64,000 bases of DNA from Alviniconcha marisindica (Eukaryota; Mollusca; Gastropoda; Provannidae): positions 208,501 through 272,500 of the forward strand of contig JABMCL010003783.1 of assembly GCA_018857735.1 (NCBI GenBank), written 5' to 3'. The stretch's first letter is position 1; each line of letters starts with the position of its first letter. Below the pieces are notes generated by a model that saw nothing but the letters and a program-made list of their open reading frames with translations, was not told where the DNA came from and did no database searches. Positions 22,780 through 41,395 of this stretch are shown here, piece by piece. The position numbers and the translations under genes were made by a program.

Positions 22780-24245
22780 ACACTTACCCTGTAGGCCAGC
22801 AATACTGAATATGCTTACCCTGCAGGTCAAAGACACTGAGTACACTTACCCTGCAGGCCAGAAATATTGAGTATGCTTACCCTGCAGGCCAGCAATACTA
22901 AGTGCACTTACCCTGCAGGCCAGCAGTACCAAGTACACCTACCCTGCAGGCCAGCAATACTAAGTGTACTTACCCTGCAGGTCAGCAATACCAAGTACAC
23001 CTACACTGCAGGCCAGAAATACTCAGGAGTGCACTTACCCTGCAGGCCAGCTATACTCAGGAGTGCACTTACCCTGCAGGCCAGCAATACTCAGGAGTGC
23101 ACTTACCCTGCAGGCCAGCAATACTCAGGAGTGCACTTACCCTGCAGGCCAGCAATACTCAGGCAAGGAGCTCCCTGCAGGTCAGAAATTCTCAGGAGTA
23201 CGCTTACCCTGCAGGCCAGCAACACCCAGGAGTGCTCTTACCCTGCAGGCCAGCAACACTCAGGAGTATGCTTACCCTGCAGGCCAGCAATACTCAGGAG
23301 TATGCTTACCCTGCAGGCCAGCAACACCCAGGAGTGCTCTTACCCTGCAGGCCAGCAATACTCAGGCGAGGAGCTACCCTGCAGGCCATAAACACTAAGT
23401 GTGGTTACCCTGCTGGCTGGCAATGCTCAAACTGTGCAAATGCCCTTCAGATCAGCAGCACTCAGAGTGCAGCTGCCTTGTTTGTGCTAGCTAGCAATGC
23501 TGAACAGCAGTTACGCTGCAGACCAGCAATTCTGTGTGAAGCTGCTCTGCAAACTAGCAATACTAAGTGCAGTTACAACGCTGTCCAGAAATACTGAGTG
23601 CAGTTACCCTGCAGACCAGCAATACTGAGTGCAATTACCCTGCTGGTCAGCAATACTAAATGCAGTTACCCTGCAGACCAGCAATGCTGAATAGTTACCA
23701 TGCTGGCCAGCAATACTGAGTGCAGTTGCCCTAAAGACCAGTAAAACACACAGTGCAATTACCTTCAGGCATCAGATTCCAAAATATCACTTTTGACGGA
23801 AATTCACAAATCTGTTACCAAAACAACTGCTCAAGAAAGTATTCAAGTACGGTTCTGTCATTTCTCTCTTTTCAAGAATGACACCTGCCATTCCTCAGTT
23901 GATGAAATGTCATCTCTTGATGGAAAAATGTAATGTCTGCTGGCCTGGCCTTGTCTCTTGCAGGCCAGCAATCTCTGAGTGTAGATGCCTGGAGACTAGC
24001 AAGTTCAGAGTGCAGTTGCCCTATGGGCCAGCAATACTTAGTGCAGAGGCCGTAAGGCCAGCAATACCAAGTGCAAATGCCCTACAGACCAGCAATCTCA
24101 GAATGCAGTAGCATGCAGAACAGCAATGAGTGCAGTTGCCCCACAGGCCAGCAATACACAAGCAAGTGGAGTGCAGTTGCCCTGCAGGCCAGCAATACAC
24201 TACCACAGGCAGAGTGCAGTTGCCCTGCAGGCCAGCAATACTCAC
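22780..24245. repeat. Minisatellite, about 36-bp unit, carrying donor-like motifs on the minus strand
   Basis: Unit ACTTACCCTGCAGGCCAGCA ATACTCAGGAGTGC, about 20 good copies to 23400 and degenerate ones to 24245, with a 150-bp unique gap near 23760-23930. Read on the minus strand, each good unit carries CTGCAGG|GTAAGT, close to an ideal 5' splice site. The plus-strand frames of up to 231 codons are by-products of the multiple-of-three unit. Confidence 0.9.
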
Positions 24246-24289
24246 AGGATGTGCTGTCTTTTCCCTTGCGTTGCTTCCCCTCTGGCCTG

Positions 24290-25345
24290 AGACACGACCC
24301 ACCAATCACACATCAATACTGTTGCCGACACACGCCACCAGTCCCACATACATACCATCACAGACATCCCCCACCAATCCCAATTCAATACCATTACAAA
24401 CGCCACCAGTCCCACATCCATACCATCACAGACACACCCCACCAATCCCACATCTGTACCATTACAGACCCACCAATCCCACATCCATACTGTCACAAAC
24501 ACACTCCACCAATCCCACATCAATACTGTCACAGACACACTCCACCAATCCCACATCCATACTGTGACAGACACAAACAACCAATCCCACATCCATACCA
24601 TCAGGCATCACAGACACACACCAACGATTAAACATCCATACTGCCACAGACACACATTACCAATTATCATTATTGCCAGAGACACCACCCACTAATTATA
24701 TGTTAATGCTTTTGGAGACAAGACCCACTAATCAAATCTCAATAACACCAGAGACGCCACCCACCAACTGCACATCAGTACTGTCAGACTCAGAGACATA
24801 AGCCACCAATCACACATCCATACTGTCAGAGACACAACCTATCACACATCTATACTGTCAGAGACACAACCTATCAATCACACATCTATACTGTCAGACA
24901 CAACCTATCAATCACACATCCACACTGTCAGAGACACAACCTATCAATCACACATCCATACCATCACACACACAACCAATCACTGAATCAGTACTGTCCG
25001 AGACATAACACATCAACACACATGCATGACCCCACCAATCACACATCAATACCGTCAGGGACATGACCCATCATCAATATTGTCAGACCATCCCTCCACC
25101 ATTTACACATCACTACCATCAGAGACAAAACCCACCATACTTATCGAAACTGTCAGAGACATGACAAACCAATTACACATCAAAACTGTCACTGACAGGG
25201 ACCCAACAATCACATATCAGACACATCCCACCAATCACACAACACTACTGTCACAGACGCATTCCACTGGTCACACATCCAAACTTTTATATCAGTTGAG
25301 GTAAGTTGTCAGAGACGTGCCCACCAATCACAGATAAATACCAGT
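24290..25345. repeat. Degenerate minisatellite, about 33-bp unit
   Basis: Units like CACCAATCCCACATCCATAC followed by TGTCACAGACACA, about 28 copies, becoming irregular rightward. Confidence 0.85.
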
Positions 25346-25529
25346 GGAGGTAAGTCATCATTATAGGTTATCTGAAGTGATGCTAGCAACAGTTTGAACG
25401 TGAAAAGAAAAGCAGGTATCTTTTTGAAATAACTCCCCCATAATAACAACCATCTGTCATACCCACAGTGGGAGAGACCTGCCTAACCCCCCACCCCCCT
25501 CCTCACCTTCTCGATTGGTTAATAAAACA

Positions 25530-25625
25530 TCATTTCTGTCACACGTATCAATCACACTGAAGAGACTGACTCACACCAGTTGTCACACACAGCACAATGC
25601 TGGGACTTACCCACATCACTTCTGT

Positions 25626-25701
<76 letters not shown>

Positions 25702-26455
25702 AAAGCAATAACTGATTCACATCATTTCTGTCATGTATCATGCAGCAACACCTGACCCACATCAATTCTGTCACACACATCAGACACAACTGACCCACAC
25801 CATCTGTCACACCACAGTGGTGATTGGCCCCCATCATTTCTGCCATATGTATCACACAAGGCCTGATGGACATCACTCTGCCAGTCTGCCACACATATCA
25901 CATAGACACAACTGACCCACATCACTGTCACACAGGACACCTGACCCACATCACTCAGTCTGCCACACATATCACACAGTCACAACTGACCCACATCGTT
26001 GTCACACACGGACACCTGACCCACATCACTCAGTCTGCCACACATATCACATAGACACAACTGACCCACATCACTGTCACACAGGGACACCTGACCCACA
26101 TCACTCCGTCTGCCACACATATCACACAGACACAACTGACCCACATCACTGTCACACAGGGACACCTGACCCACATCACTCAGTCTGCCACACATATCAC
26201 ACAGACACAACTGACCCACATTGTTGTCACACACGGACACCTGACCCACATCACTCAATCTGCCACACATATCACACAGACACAACTGACCCACATTGTT
26301 GTCACACACAGACACCTGACCCACATCACTCAGTCTGCCACACATATCACATAGACACAACTGACCCACATCGCTGTCACACAGCAACACCTGACCCACA
26401 TCACTCTGCCACACAGACACAACTGACCCATATCACTGTCACACAGTAATGTCTG
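25530..26455. repeat. Minisatellite, higher-order about 72-bp unit, with TA microsatellite
   Basis: The unit includes CACAACTGACCCACATCACT GTCACACAG and ACACCTGACCCACATCACTC AGTCTGCCACACATATCACA. Copies are regular from about 25880. A pure TA run lies at 25630-25698. Confidence 0.9.
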
Positions 26456-27360
26456 ACATACATCATGCCAAGGGTGATGCACAAACCTAAGCTTTGGCCA
26501 CTTTTAAGGTCAGATCACTGGCCCAAGCACTAACCTACTTCAAAGCTCAATCTCAAACCAGTTTCAAACTAGAAGACCAAAATCTGTAACTAGTTTTATT
26601 CTTTTAAACTCAAAAGCACCCTCCATAACCATTTTTAAATTCAAAGCCAAGCCATAACCAGTTATACACAGAGCCAAAGTACAGCCCATGACCTGTTTTA
26701 AACTAAACGGCAAATCCCTGACCAATTTTAAACCAAAACCCAGTCCCTTAAGTAACCAGACATAAACTCAAAACTGCCTGCCTATTCAGCGTTATAACTT
26801 TCTAAACTCAAAGATCAGGGCCAAACCAGCTTTACATTCAAAGCTCAACAACAGATTACGTAAAATTAAATGCTGAGCCTTTTTACTCATGAAGTCAGAA
26901 AAGTCTGCACCAGGTCCTTATGACTTGTGACTGCTGAGATGGACCAACCAATGACCATTCCAAAAAAACAAAAACAAATTAATTGCGAGAGAGAGAGAAG
27001 AAAAAGAAGAAGATATATCAGCAGATATTGGCATGATTTGTATGCATGCAATAGCAAAATAAATGATGACACAGCATCCCTTCACATATAAATATGCGTA
27101 CTGTTGCAGTAGCAAGCCGGTTTGTTGCAAACAGGATTTGATATTGGTATATGTATACATACAAACAGGATTTGACATTGGTACATACAATCTCAAGGCT
27201 CTAACCTAAGGTGCCTGTCAATTTTATTGTGCAGGTTGGGTTAACATCAATTAAAAAAATTATTTTATGATTTTCAATCTCAGGCACACCCCAGTTAAAA
27301 ATTCAAATTGTTATTAGGCTGTGTTTTTACTTAGACACTGCGGGGAACAGCTAAAAATCA
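26455..27360. other. Unannotated stretch
   Basis: Early part (26500-26850) contains loose repeats of 'aaactcaaa...ccataacc'; no exon recognised. Confidence 0.4.
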
Positions 27361-27575
27361 ACCCAAAACTTCATTCCTCTTAACTGACCTGGCAGAGTTC
27401 AGAATGCCTGCCAGTTCAGTTAAATTTTTAAGCAGCTTGCTTCCCAACTGAAGTGGCAAAGTTCAGAATGCTTGCCACTTCAGTCAAGTTCTGAAGCAGT
27501 TTACTTCCCACCTAAACTAACAAAGTTCAGAATCATTTGAATGCTCACCACTTCAGAACTTCTCAGGCAGTTGAC
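27360..27575. repeat. Degenerate tandem repeat, about 65-bp unit, three copies
   Basis: Copies share AAAGTTCAGAATGCTTGCCA CTTCAGTCAAGTTCTGAAGCAG-type sequence. Confidence 0.7.
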
Positions 27576-27949
27576 TTCCAAAGTTATATCTATTTAAATT
27601 TTAATGATCAGCACAAATACGTAACTCTTCAACACATGATTTCCTTGGCTTGCTGATCATATTGCTGGCTGGGCTGGTCCCTCCCCCCCCCCCCTCCCAA
27701 CCCCCGAACAAAAAAGAAGGCAGGATTGGTGACTAAAAAATGCAATTGTAGTTCACATCCACCATCTTCACATAACAGGAAATGGAAATAATAATAATTG
27801 GGTGGAATGTTCATGGCTGATTCTAATGATGCTGTCTGCAAAATATTTTGATGTCACAGTTTGTAGAAGGAGCTGGTCACACAACAACCATGCCCAGATT
27901 CATTCTCCAAACAGAAGGGGGATGCACATGATTATATGCACGCACCCTT

Positions 27950-28140
27950 GTTTTCTGAATGCTAACAGTTAACGTGTACAGACCACCAGCACTCAGGACT
28001 TGGCTCTCCGTCCCATGTGAAGAGACACTGAGCCCCTCATCCTGCATTCAAGGACAGGGGACTGGGGAGACAGTCGCTGCCTAAACTGGGATTCGAACCT
28101 GCAGTTTCCAATGCCTTCACAACTCACCAATGAGCCACAT
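27950..28140 (-). mobile_element. tRNA-derived SINE
   Basis: On the minus strand there is a tRNA-like head. Box A TGGCTCATTGG lies at 28137-28127, and box B AGGTTCGAATCC at 28100-28089 matches the polymerase III consensus. A non-tRNA body follows toward 27950. The spacing of about 37 bases between boxes is tRNA-like. The exact 3' end is not determined. Confidence 0.75.
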
Positions 28141-29304
28141 CTCCTCCTCTCTTCTGAAAATGGCCACTTCCCCTAAAACGCACTGAAGCACTGAGGACAT
28201 AATTAACACTTGTCAATAGTTTTTTGGTCTGTTGCAAGCCTAATCCCTTCTCTGAATCACAGCCCAAGTCTCCAAGCAGACCAATGCTTCTTTGCAGCAT
28301 TCTGACCTGTTCTGAGTTGACATCTTACCCTGCATCACAGCCAAATCTCACAAGTACTCCAGCAGCTCTTCATGGCTAACTTGGTGATGGGTTATGAGCT
28401 TACCCTAAATTATGGCCAAGCCTCAGAGTATGCCAGCAGCAGTTCACCACTTACTGGCTGATCATGAGCTTACCCTAAATTACAGCCAAGCCTCAGAGCA
28501 TGCCTGCAGCAGTTCACAACTTACTGGCTGATTATGAGCTTACCCTAACTTACAGCCAAGCCTCTTTGTGCATCAGTACTCATCACTTGTTCAGAACTAT
28601 ACAAGCTTAATCCTTACCCTAAAATAAGCCAAGTCTCAGTCTACACCAGCAGCTGTTCACAGTTTACTGTGTGGTTATGAGCTTACCCCAAATTACAACC
28701 CGCCCTCAAGAGTACAGTCATCAGCACTTGGATTCATAGCTTACTGTGTGGTTATGAGCTTACCCTAAATTACAGCCCAGTCTAAGTACATCAGCACTTG
28801 TATTCATAGCTTACTGAGTGGTTACGAGCTTACCCCAAATTACAGCCCACCCTCAAGAGTACATCAGCATTTGTATTCATAGCTTGCTGACACTGAGTGG
28901 TAATCAGCTTACCCTAAACTACAGCCCACCCTCAAGAGTACATCAGCATTTGGATTCATAGCTTGCTGACACTGAGTGGTAATCAGCTTACCCTAAATTA
29001 CAGCCAACCCTCAAGAGTACATCAGCACTAGTATTCATAGCTTATTGAGTGGTTATGAACTTACCCCAAATTACAGCCCACCCACAAGAGTACATCAGCA
29101 TTTGGATTCATAGCTTGCTGACACTGAGTGGTAATCAGCTTACCCTAAATTACAGCCCACCCTCAAGAGTACATCAGCACTAGTATTCATAGCTTACTGA
29201 GTGGTCATGAGCTTACCCCGAGTTACAGCCCACCCACAACAGTACATCAGCACCTGTTGAACTAGCTGAGTGGTCATGAGCTTACCCCAAATTACAGCCC
29301 ACTC

Positions 29305-33904
<4,600 letters not shown>

Positions 33905-35360
33905 TTTCCCGACTGTTCTAAAACTGAGAGTTGCTTCCCCTATCCAAAACATTTTTTACCCCTAAACAGCGGTCATGTTTTTCATAGCTGCACAAAGACA
34001 AAGACAAGACTATAGAACAATTTTGAACAAGTGGGAGAAAGACAAGTTTTGTTTTTGTTTTTAAAGTAGAAAACTACTAGCCTCTACACAGGCTGCGTGG
34101 AGGAATGCACAACACAGGCTACTGGATAAGCTTACGTGCTTGCTTCCCTTGAATCATAAGCCCCGCCTTCTCTTGTTCTGGAGCATTCTCGATCTGTCAA
34201 CAGGCGGCCACACTCACCAGTTATTATTTGGCCATTATGCCCAGGTTGCCTTTTTCACGCTGCGGAAAATGTCAGTGTCGTTTTATCCACTCCCCACCCT
34301 TTAAAAAACAAAACAAAACAAACTATACAATTCCGTGTGTGTATGCATCAAATCAATCTATTAATTTTGTGCATTTGTGCGAATTTTCCCCTTCTGTTAC
34401 CCAGCCTGTCAGTGTCACAGTGTCAGTTTGCCACAGCCGTTTTTGTGGGTCCCTCCCCCCCAACAGTTTTTGACCGGAGTTAGTCAACCTGAGTTTTTAT
34501 ATAAAAAATAATCAGTGTTGCAGATCATTGTTTTAGTCATAACCAATCGTCTCCAGCAAAGCCATGGGCAACACACACAAAATGCAAGTGGATTGTGCAA
34601 AGCATACTGCATGTACTGGTTAAAGGTGTCAGGGTATTTAAAATCTCTCAGTCAACTTTGCCTGCTTTGTGTGTCTGTGGAACAGCAATGTCTGGCACTA
34701 GCAGAGTGAAGATGGACATGTTCTGTACTGAATTTCCATAACAGCGTTTTCATTCTAAGCCAGATATCAAAGACAGTTCCAGACCACAAGGCCTTTGTAA
34801 GAGAACAGCTTGATTAACATGCTATGAAAGTTTAATCAATTAATGTTGATCAAAACTGGTGATGAAATTTGGCCTTTCTGCGATTCCTTTTTTCTTCTGC
34901 ATACTCTCTGAAAAACAAATTGTTTTAGAATGGAAGACACATATAGTCTGGTTTGGGATCATATTATATAATATACATCAGATGCCACTCTTAGGAGACT
35001 TACACTGGTATGAGAACTGTTATCATCAAGCCTAGTGATAGTATGGGATTGTCACACACATACATGGAATTCAAAACTTCCAGTGTATTTTACTCTCAAG
35101 TGATTTTTTTTTTTAAATTAAAATAAATCATCTCGCCATAAAAGCCCATAGAAAAAAGAAAAGAAAAAAAGGCAAGAAAAAACCCAAACCATTTGACAAA
35201 GAAATATCTAAAACAAGAAATAAACACCAGAAAAATGACCAAAATGTAGTTTTATTCAAACATGCTTGTACTTTTCTGACAAAGTTTTACAGACACAACT
35301 GTACATCAAATTATGTACATACTTATATTTGAAATGTGTACCACTCTTTCCCATGCTGTT
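33905..35360. other. Upstream flank of MEAF6, unannotated
   Basis: Presumably holds the MEAF6 promoter and 5' UTR. I see no clear TATA element and no exon on the plus strand. A-rich around 35100-35240. Confidence 0.5.
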
Positions 35361-35830
35361 TTACCCAGCCATTCAAGACGAGGCAGCCTTGATAGTTACT
35401 GATCTAATTTTTCTGCTGAGTCATTCAGGACAGGGTAGCCTGACAACTGATGTAGCTTACTTCATTAGCAAATCAGTCTGGACAATGCAACCGTGACAAT
35501 ACTCTAGCTAATTGCTGAATCATTTGATGAAAACTGATGTGGCTTCACTAACAAACCAATCAGCACAAGGCAGCTTCAGTGACAACTGATCTGGCTTTGC
35601 TGTTGAATCAGCTTAGACAGGGCAGTGTGGGTGACAGTTGATCTGGCTTGACTGAAAAGTCGGTCAAGACATCACAGCCTTGATGACGGTATTAATTCAG
35701 ATTCACTGATGAGTCTGTCTGGACAAGGCAGAACAGGCAACTGCCTAAAATCTTAATCCTTGTGTAATGAAGTTCTGAGTCTGCTTGGCTGGAAAGTCAG
35801 TCAAGACAACACAGCCTTTATGCCAGTATG
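35360..35830. repeat. Degenerate tandem repeat, about 58-bp unit
   Basis: Six to eight divergent copies of a unit around GACAAGGCAGC...GACAACTGATCTGGCTT...CTGATGAATCAGTC. Confidence 0.65.
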
Positions 35831-35849
35831 ATGACGATGATGTGGAGCT

Positions 35850-36002
35850 TAATGATCTTGAATGCCAGGTTGACATATTTAGGACAAACTGTGACCAATG
35901 TGTGTGCCTGGTTCAATGTTGCTTTACGTCCACAGAAACCATAAGGCTCATTAGGACGGGGAGCCCAGGACGGCCGCCTCGACTTTCACACAGCTCCTGA
36001 AC
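35850..36002 (+). repeat. Dispersed repeat family F1, best single copy
   Basis: Reads from CTTAATGATCTTGAATGCCA through GTTGCTTTACGTCCACAGAA ACCATAAGGCTCATTAGGAC to CCTCGACTTTCACACAGCTC CTGAA. It is used as the reference unit for the other F1 fragments. Confidence 0.8.
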
Positions 36003-36039
36003 TCTGATGCCAGTATTAATTCAAATTCATTTATGAAAC

Positions 36040-36410
36040 GGCCAACACAGGGCAGCTTTGATGACTGTGATCCAGCTCAAATGGTCAGCTGTTAGCCACT
36101 GACAGTGATCCAGCTCAACTGGTCAGCTGTTATCCACTGACAGTGATCCAGCTCCAATGGTCAGCTGTTAGCCACTGACAGTGATCCATCTCCAATGGTC
36201 AGCTGTTAGCCATTGACAGTGATCCAGCTCCAATGGTCGGTCAGCTGTTAGCCGCTGACAGTGATCCAACTCCGATGGTCAGCTGTTAGCCACTGACAGT
36301 GATCCAGCTCAATTGGTCAGCCATTAGCCACTGACAGTGATTCAGCTCAATTGGTCAGCCATTAGCCACTGACAGTGATCCAGCTCAACTGGTCAGCCAT
36401 TAGCCACTGG
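36040..36410. repeat. Minisatellite, about 38-bp unit, nine copies
   Basis: Unit CCACTGACAGTGATCCAGCT CAACTGGTCAGCTGTTAG. Confidence 0.92.
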
Positions 36411-36910
36411 TTTCACTGACCAGTGGCGTTCAACTGGAGATGATGACAGGATAAAACCCAGCCTTGATGACAACTGATCTGGCTTCACCGACCACAGTGG
36501 TATACACCTGGAGATGATGATAGAACAAAACCCAGTCTTCATGACAGAGTATTAATCTGCCTTGACCACCACAGTAGCATACAACTGGAGATAATGACAG
36601 GATAAAACCCAGCCTTGATGACAGAGTGTTGATCTGGCTTCACCACCATAGTGTGTACAACTGGAGATGATGACAGAACAAAACCCAGTCTTAATAATAG
36701 TACTGATCTGGCTTCACCAACCACAGTGGCATACAAGTGGAGATGATGACAGGATAAAACCCAGCCTTGAGGACAGAGCATCGATCTGGCTTCACTGACC
36801 ACAGTGGTGTACACTGGAGATGATACCAGGATAAAACTCAGCCTTGATGAGTTGACAGAGTACTGATCTAGCCTTACTCATACTGACCACTGATGGTGAT
36901 GACTGAGTAG
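36410..36910. repeat. Minisatellite, about 75-bp unit, six copies
   Basis: Unit includes CTGATCTGGCTTCACCGACC ACAGTGG and CTGGAGATGATGACAGGATA AAACCCAGCCTTGATGACAG. Confidence 0.9.
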
Positions 36911-38090
36911 AATCTAGTCATGGCTACCTGGACACACATACTGACACATAAAAGCGGGGCAAAAAAAACCTCAATTGTCTGCACTTTAGAAGAGGCATCT
37001 TGATGATGTGCCAAGCAGAACTGTCGTCTATCAGACAACGGAGCGTGTTGATGTTGTAATGATCAAGAACATGCACAAAAGGTTGACAAACTCTTCCTAA
37101 CTTAACGCATCAAAAGTTGCAAAGTTAGCCAAACACGCAATGACCAATGCCATCAGCAACGACCATATGCACACATTCAACCCCCCACCCACCCGCTCCG
37201 TCCGAAAGCAAAATGTGAAGTGCTTATAAATAATGCTTGACAAACGCTGATAGAGATAGAGATGTCTTTCCTTTCTGCACAAGCAGAGCAAAGCAAGACA
37301 GAAAAGGAATGGGTCTGGCTACATCCAACTGAATATGAATATATACAGACACAAATAAAAACGTACACAACCACTACACATATAATATCACATATATATA
37401 TATATGTGGAATCAAAGAGAATAAAAGAAGCTGCGGGTCCATGCACACACCATACAAGACCTACCAGGCTGCATATCACACTGTACATGTGCATAATAAA
37501 AGTCTTGCTGGGCTGTGCAAAAGCTCACCATGTTTTGACCAGCTAGATTCAAAGACATCCAATGGGTACAAGAAGGGTGACCACCCAACAGCATTCCAAA
37601 AGACTGGCCCAGATGCAGTTCTCTAACAGAGATGAAGAAATCGGTACAAAGCAGACCTTTCCAATTGGACTTTTTTTTACTGGAGCATTTTCAAGCTTAT
37701 GCAAGATGAGACTGAATACTCTGCTGATGAATAAAAACAAAACATAATTACATGTAATTGGTATTCCAAACCAGCTTCATTAAAAAAGTGAGCACATTCT
37801 ATGCTTGAACAGAGGAGAAATGTGTATTGCATTTAAACTTAAAGAGAGAAGAGAGCTGTACTCTATTCAAAGAGAGAAAAATGGGTACTTGATATGTAAC
37901 ACCAAGTCAACTGCGAGATCACACTGGGGCTAAACAGAATTCACCTAATCACAGATAAAAGTGGTTCACTGTTTGGAATACATGTCAAAAATCTCAAACA
38001 AACAAGAATGACTGCTAGCGTTCTAAAACAAGTTCCAAACACATAAAAGGTTTAAAAGAATGCTGTTTATTAGCACACCCATTACATACA
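36910..38090. other. Unannotated stretch
   Basis: Mostly unique. Echoes of TGTACTGTATTCAAAGAGAG AA-type phrases start near 37850 and recur at 38400-38730 as a very loose repeat. Confidence 0.4.
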
Positions 38091-38094
38091 CATC

Positions 38095-38300
38095 ATTGTC
38101 ACGCCAACATTATTCCAAGCACTGGACACAAAAACAACATAGCTCAACCCAAAACAGGTAATTGGTTTAGCACTCCATCTCATTTTTCACTGTTTGACTT
38201 TGTTTACGTGTCATTTTGTACCTTGGATAATGGGAATTACCCTGAAAATTTGCATGTTGTGTTTTGTCCTAATAAATAGCATTCTTTTGAACCTTTGATG
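38095..38300 (+). repeat. Dispersed repeat F2, copy 1
   Basis: About 75-80% similar by eye to 43545-43745, in the same orientation. Shared blocks include TTCCAAGCACTGGACA, ATCTCATTTTTCAC, TTTTGTCCTAA and GAACCTT. No ends or coding capacity identified. Confidence 0.7.
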
Positions 38301-38874
38301 TGTCTGGAATACTTGTCAGTTTAAAAGGGAAAAAAAGAACCTCTGGCAGCTCTAAGTTGAGGGGATCTTCCTTTTTGCATCCATTGTACCACAGAACAGA
38401 GAAAGGTGTACTGTACATAGACGAAAGGGAAAAGTAAGGAGTAATGCTGTCAAAAGGAGAATAAAAGTGCACTGTACTTCAAGGAGAAGCTGTACTGTAT
38501 TCAAGGAGGGGAGAAGTGTGCGGTATTTAAAGGGATAAATAAATATGTATTGTAAATTAACAAGGTCTGTTGTGCACACAGGGAGAATAAGTTCTGTATC
38601 AAAGTGAATTAAAGAGAGAAATTTGCACTGTATTTAAAGAGAGAAGAAATGTGCAATACACTGAAAGGGGGAAAGATGTGTAATGTAGACGTTTTACTTC
38701 CGCTGGCACTGAGAAGAACGGTGTACTGTATTCAGTGAGAATTAGAACTGTTTCCAACACAGTTAGCATGGACAACTTCTGAGTGATAGGAAGGAGTACA
38801 CTTGGGGCTTTCACAAGCACGTAAATACCCTCTTGAACTGAACTTAAAACTGAAGTGAGAGAAAAGGTGTAATG

Positions 38875-39093
38875 TCATGCATCACTTCTCTCTCTCCCTC
38901 TACACAACAGACTGAAAATTCCAAACATCCACCACTCATCAGGAGTGCTCTGCACCTCCTCCTTCTCTTCTGGTCCCACTTCACCCTGTTGTAACTGCAT
39001 ATTCTGGATTGTCTCTTGAGGGTCAGATGAACCGCCTGCACTGGGGACAGCAGGCAGCCACCAAGCAGTGCTACCCCAAGTCCCTCTTGTTAG
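38875..39093 (-). CDS. Weak candidate terminal exon of an unknown gene
   Basis: After an acceptor-like TTTTCCTCACAG (ends 39094) the minus strand is open for 72 codons. It begins LTRGTWGSTAWWLPAVPSAG, passes through an acidic EEKEEVQSTPDEWW segment and stops at 38875. The composition looks coding, but no family was recognised and no partner exon was found. It lies between MEAF6 and SNX3 in the same orientation, so an extended or alternative SNX3 3' end is another possibility. Confidence 0.25.
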   Translation of the reverse strand, partial: LTRGTWGSTAWWLPAVPSAGGSSDPQETIQNMQLQQGEVGPEEKEEVQSTPDEWWMFGIFSLLCRGRERSDA

Positions 39094-39399
39094 CTGTGAG
39101 GAAAATACACTTCGCAGCAAGATGATGAATGCGTAGGTCATGCAGAAAAACAAAAAATGTGGAAATGGCTGTTGCAATAAACAGATCCACATGTGATACA
39201 TGTTTATTTTCCATATTACGTTTGGTACATGGTGTATCAAAATGTAATATGGGAAATAAACGTGTCCCTTGGTAAACCCAAACTACATGCCCAGCATCTG
39301 TTATTCTGTGAAGCATGAGAACAGAAGCAGAGGAACAAGGATGAATTTCATGAGAACTTTGAGCATGAAGGTGAGCAAGTGATAGGCACCACAAAAACA

Positions 39400-40880
39400 G
39401 AAGGAAGGTATAGCTACTGTGTAACTATAATGGCCACTGAATCATTATGAATGCTGCATAATCATTACTACCATATAATCATACCGACTACTCTGACTAT
39501 TGTATAAAACAAGTGATAGATAATAATTTTTTTGTATAATCGGGACACAGAAACGTATTGGGATAGCTCGAGTTTAGTGATTGGATTTTGACGTCCCGTC
39601 ATCTGCACAGGGTAACCTGAGGATGATCAAACTGTCACAGAACAACAAAACATACATACGCAAACATCAAACACAAGCATCCGAGGAGTTAATCTCTTCA
39701 ACATTGCCCTTAAAAAGAGGAAAGAAGGCTAGGACATGCTGGTATCATCTGAGATTACAAGAGAAACAAAACAAAAAGCAAAACAACTGTGACATGAAAG
39801 GAGATGCAAGTTGTAAGTGCTTACTTCAAGCTATCTCTCTGAAAAAAAGGGAAAAAAACAGATGAAGAAGAAGAAAAGCGTCAGAACATTAATTATTCAT
39901 CCTCACAAATTAGCAAAGTAAGTTTTGTCACACAATAATTGTATCAACATCTGTTCCTACATATACAAAACTCTGAAACAAACAAACAAAAAACTAAAAT
40001 AGTAAAACTGGAACCCCTGACCACTGAAGATGATTTTCACGTTCAGTAAAAAGAACTGGGCCTCCTAACAACAGAACTGGAAGCAGCCATGTCAGGTAAC
40101 ACTGACACCCTCACACACGCTGAAAACAAACAAATATGACACACACTCTTCTTGGGGTGGAGAAACAATAGGTATGACCGCAGCATATACAAAAAAATGA
40201 ACTACGCACACATAAGCCACAAAATTATATTACATGCAGTGCAGACAATGAAAACACATTTTTAAACACTAAGCCAGTAGATCCAAGGAGGTAACAAAAT
40301 CCTTCTGCTTGCCCAAGCTTTTATTCCAGCATTCATTTCTTTCACTCCACCTGACCTGCTGTTTGGAGAAAAAAAAAGATAATACAATGGGAGTGGGTGT
40401 GCTCGTGGATGAGGCCAAACAACACAGCTAGGATTACACTAGACTGCTCAAACTGAACATCTTCACTCGGGTACAAGTAGACATGTATAATACAATCTAA
40501 ATACTTTAGCTGATTAATCATAATTTACACCTGCTATACAGATCACCTTTGTTTCCATCAGCATTGAATAATTTTTAGCCATCTAAGCAACATCTATGTT
40601 GTTGTTCGAACAATGAGAAGCTTTGTTACCACAAAACAACCGTTTTTGAAATTAAACTGTAGACACAAACAGCTTCACTATCAAACATGTACCTATGTAA
40701 GCAATGAATAATAAAGAAAAGGGGCAAATAATCAAATGAATGTGTTTGTGTGCATTCTGTACGCATGTGTGACAAAGGGAGTAAACAGTAGTTCACCACT
40801 AAATCCTTCAAATTAAAGCCATCACTTTGTTACTGTTCAACCTACCAGCAACCATGCACCTTAACTTCTTGGACACCTAG
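39400..40880. other. Unannotated stretch
   Basis: A-rich unique sequence, no exon or repeat structure recognised. Confidence 0.5.
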
Positions 40881-40881
40881 G

Positions 40882-40882
40882 T

Positions 40883-40927
<45 letters not shown>
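40882..40927. repeat. CA microsatellite
   Basis: Pure CA run. Confidence 0.95.
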
Positions 40928-40931
<4 letters not shown>

Positions 40932-41289
40932 GAGAAGGGGTGGGGAGTGGAGGGACCGATGGACTCATGGGGATACGCTCAAAGTCTCCTTTAGCTTTTG
41001 ATTTGCTGCATAAACTGTGTTACTACCTTAGTGCCTGGTAACCTAATATTAAAAGGCTAGTCAATCATAAAGGTCATATTTCTCTGTGTGTGTGTTATGT
41101 ATACAGCATATAATTATTATGATACTCTTTGCATTTGATTTGCAATCATGAGATGTGTCCATGCATGGTCCATGTATTGCTACATCGCATGTCTTGGTTG
41201 CGTTAATTGTTCTGGGATGTGTGCATGTTTGCCTGTACTTTGCAGTTGGCGTTGGATTGTCTGGTGAATGCATGTTTCATGTTTTGATT

Positions 41290-41395
41290 GTGATCTTCAT
41301 TATTGTTTTGAATTGTGAAGTGCTTTGAGCCAGTCTAGTTGGATTAGGTGCTATTGTAAGTGTTATATATTATTATTATTATTATCACGGTGTGA
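41290..41395 (+). mobile_element. LINE/SINE 3' tail, diverged
   Basis: GTGAAGTGCTTTGAGCCAGT followed by GGTGCTATTGTAAGTGTTAT and ATT repeats; a diverged relative of the LINE tail at 1-1720. Confidence 0.55.

Noticed and set aside
22867..23597. Overlapping 174-, 231- and 144-codon frames
   Set aside because: All three frames of the same 36-bp array are open, so none is evidence for a protein.
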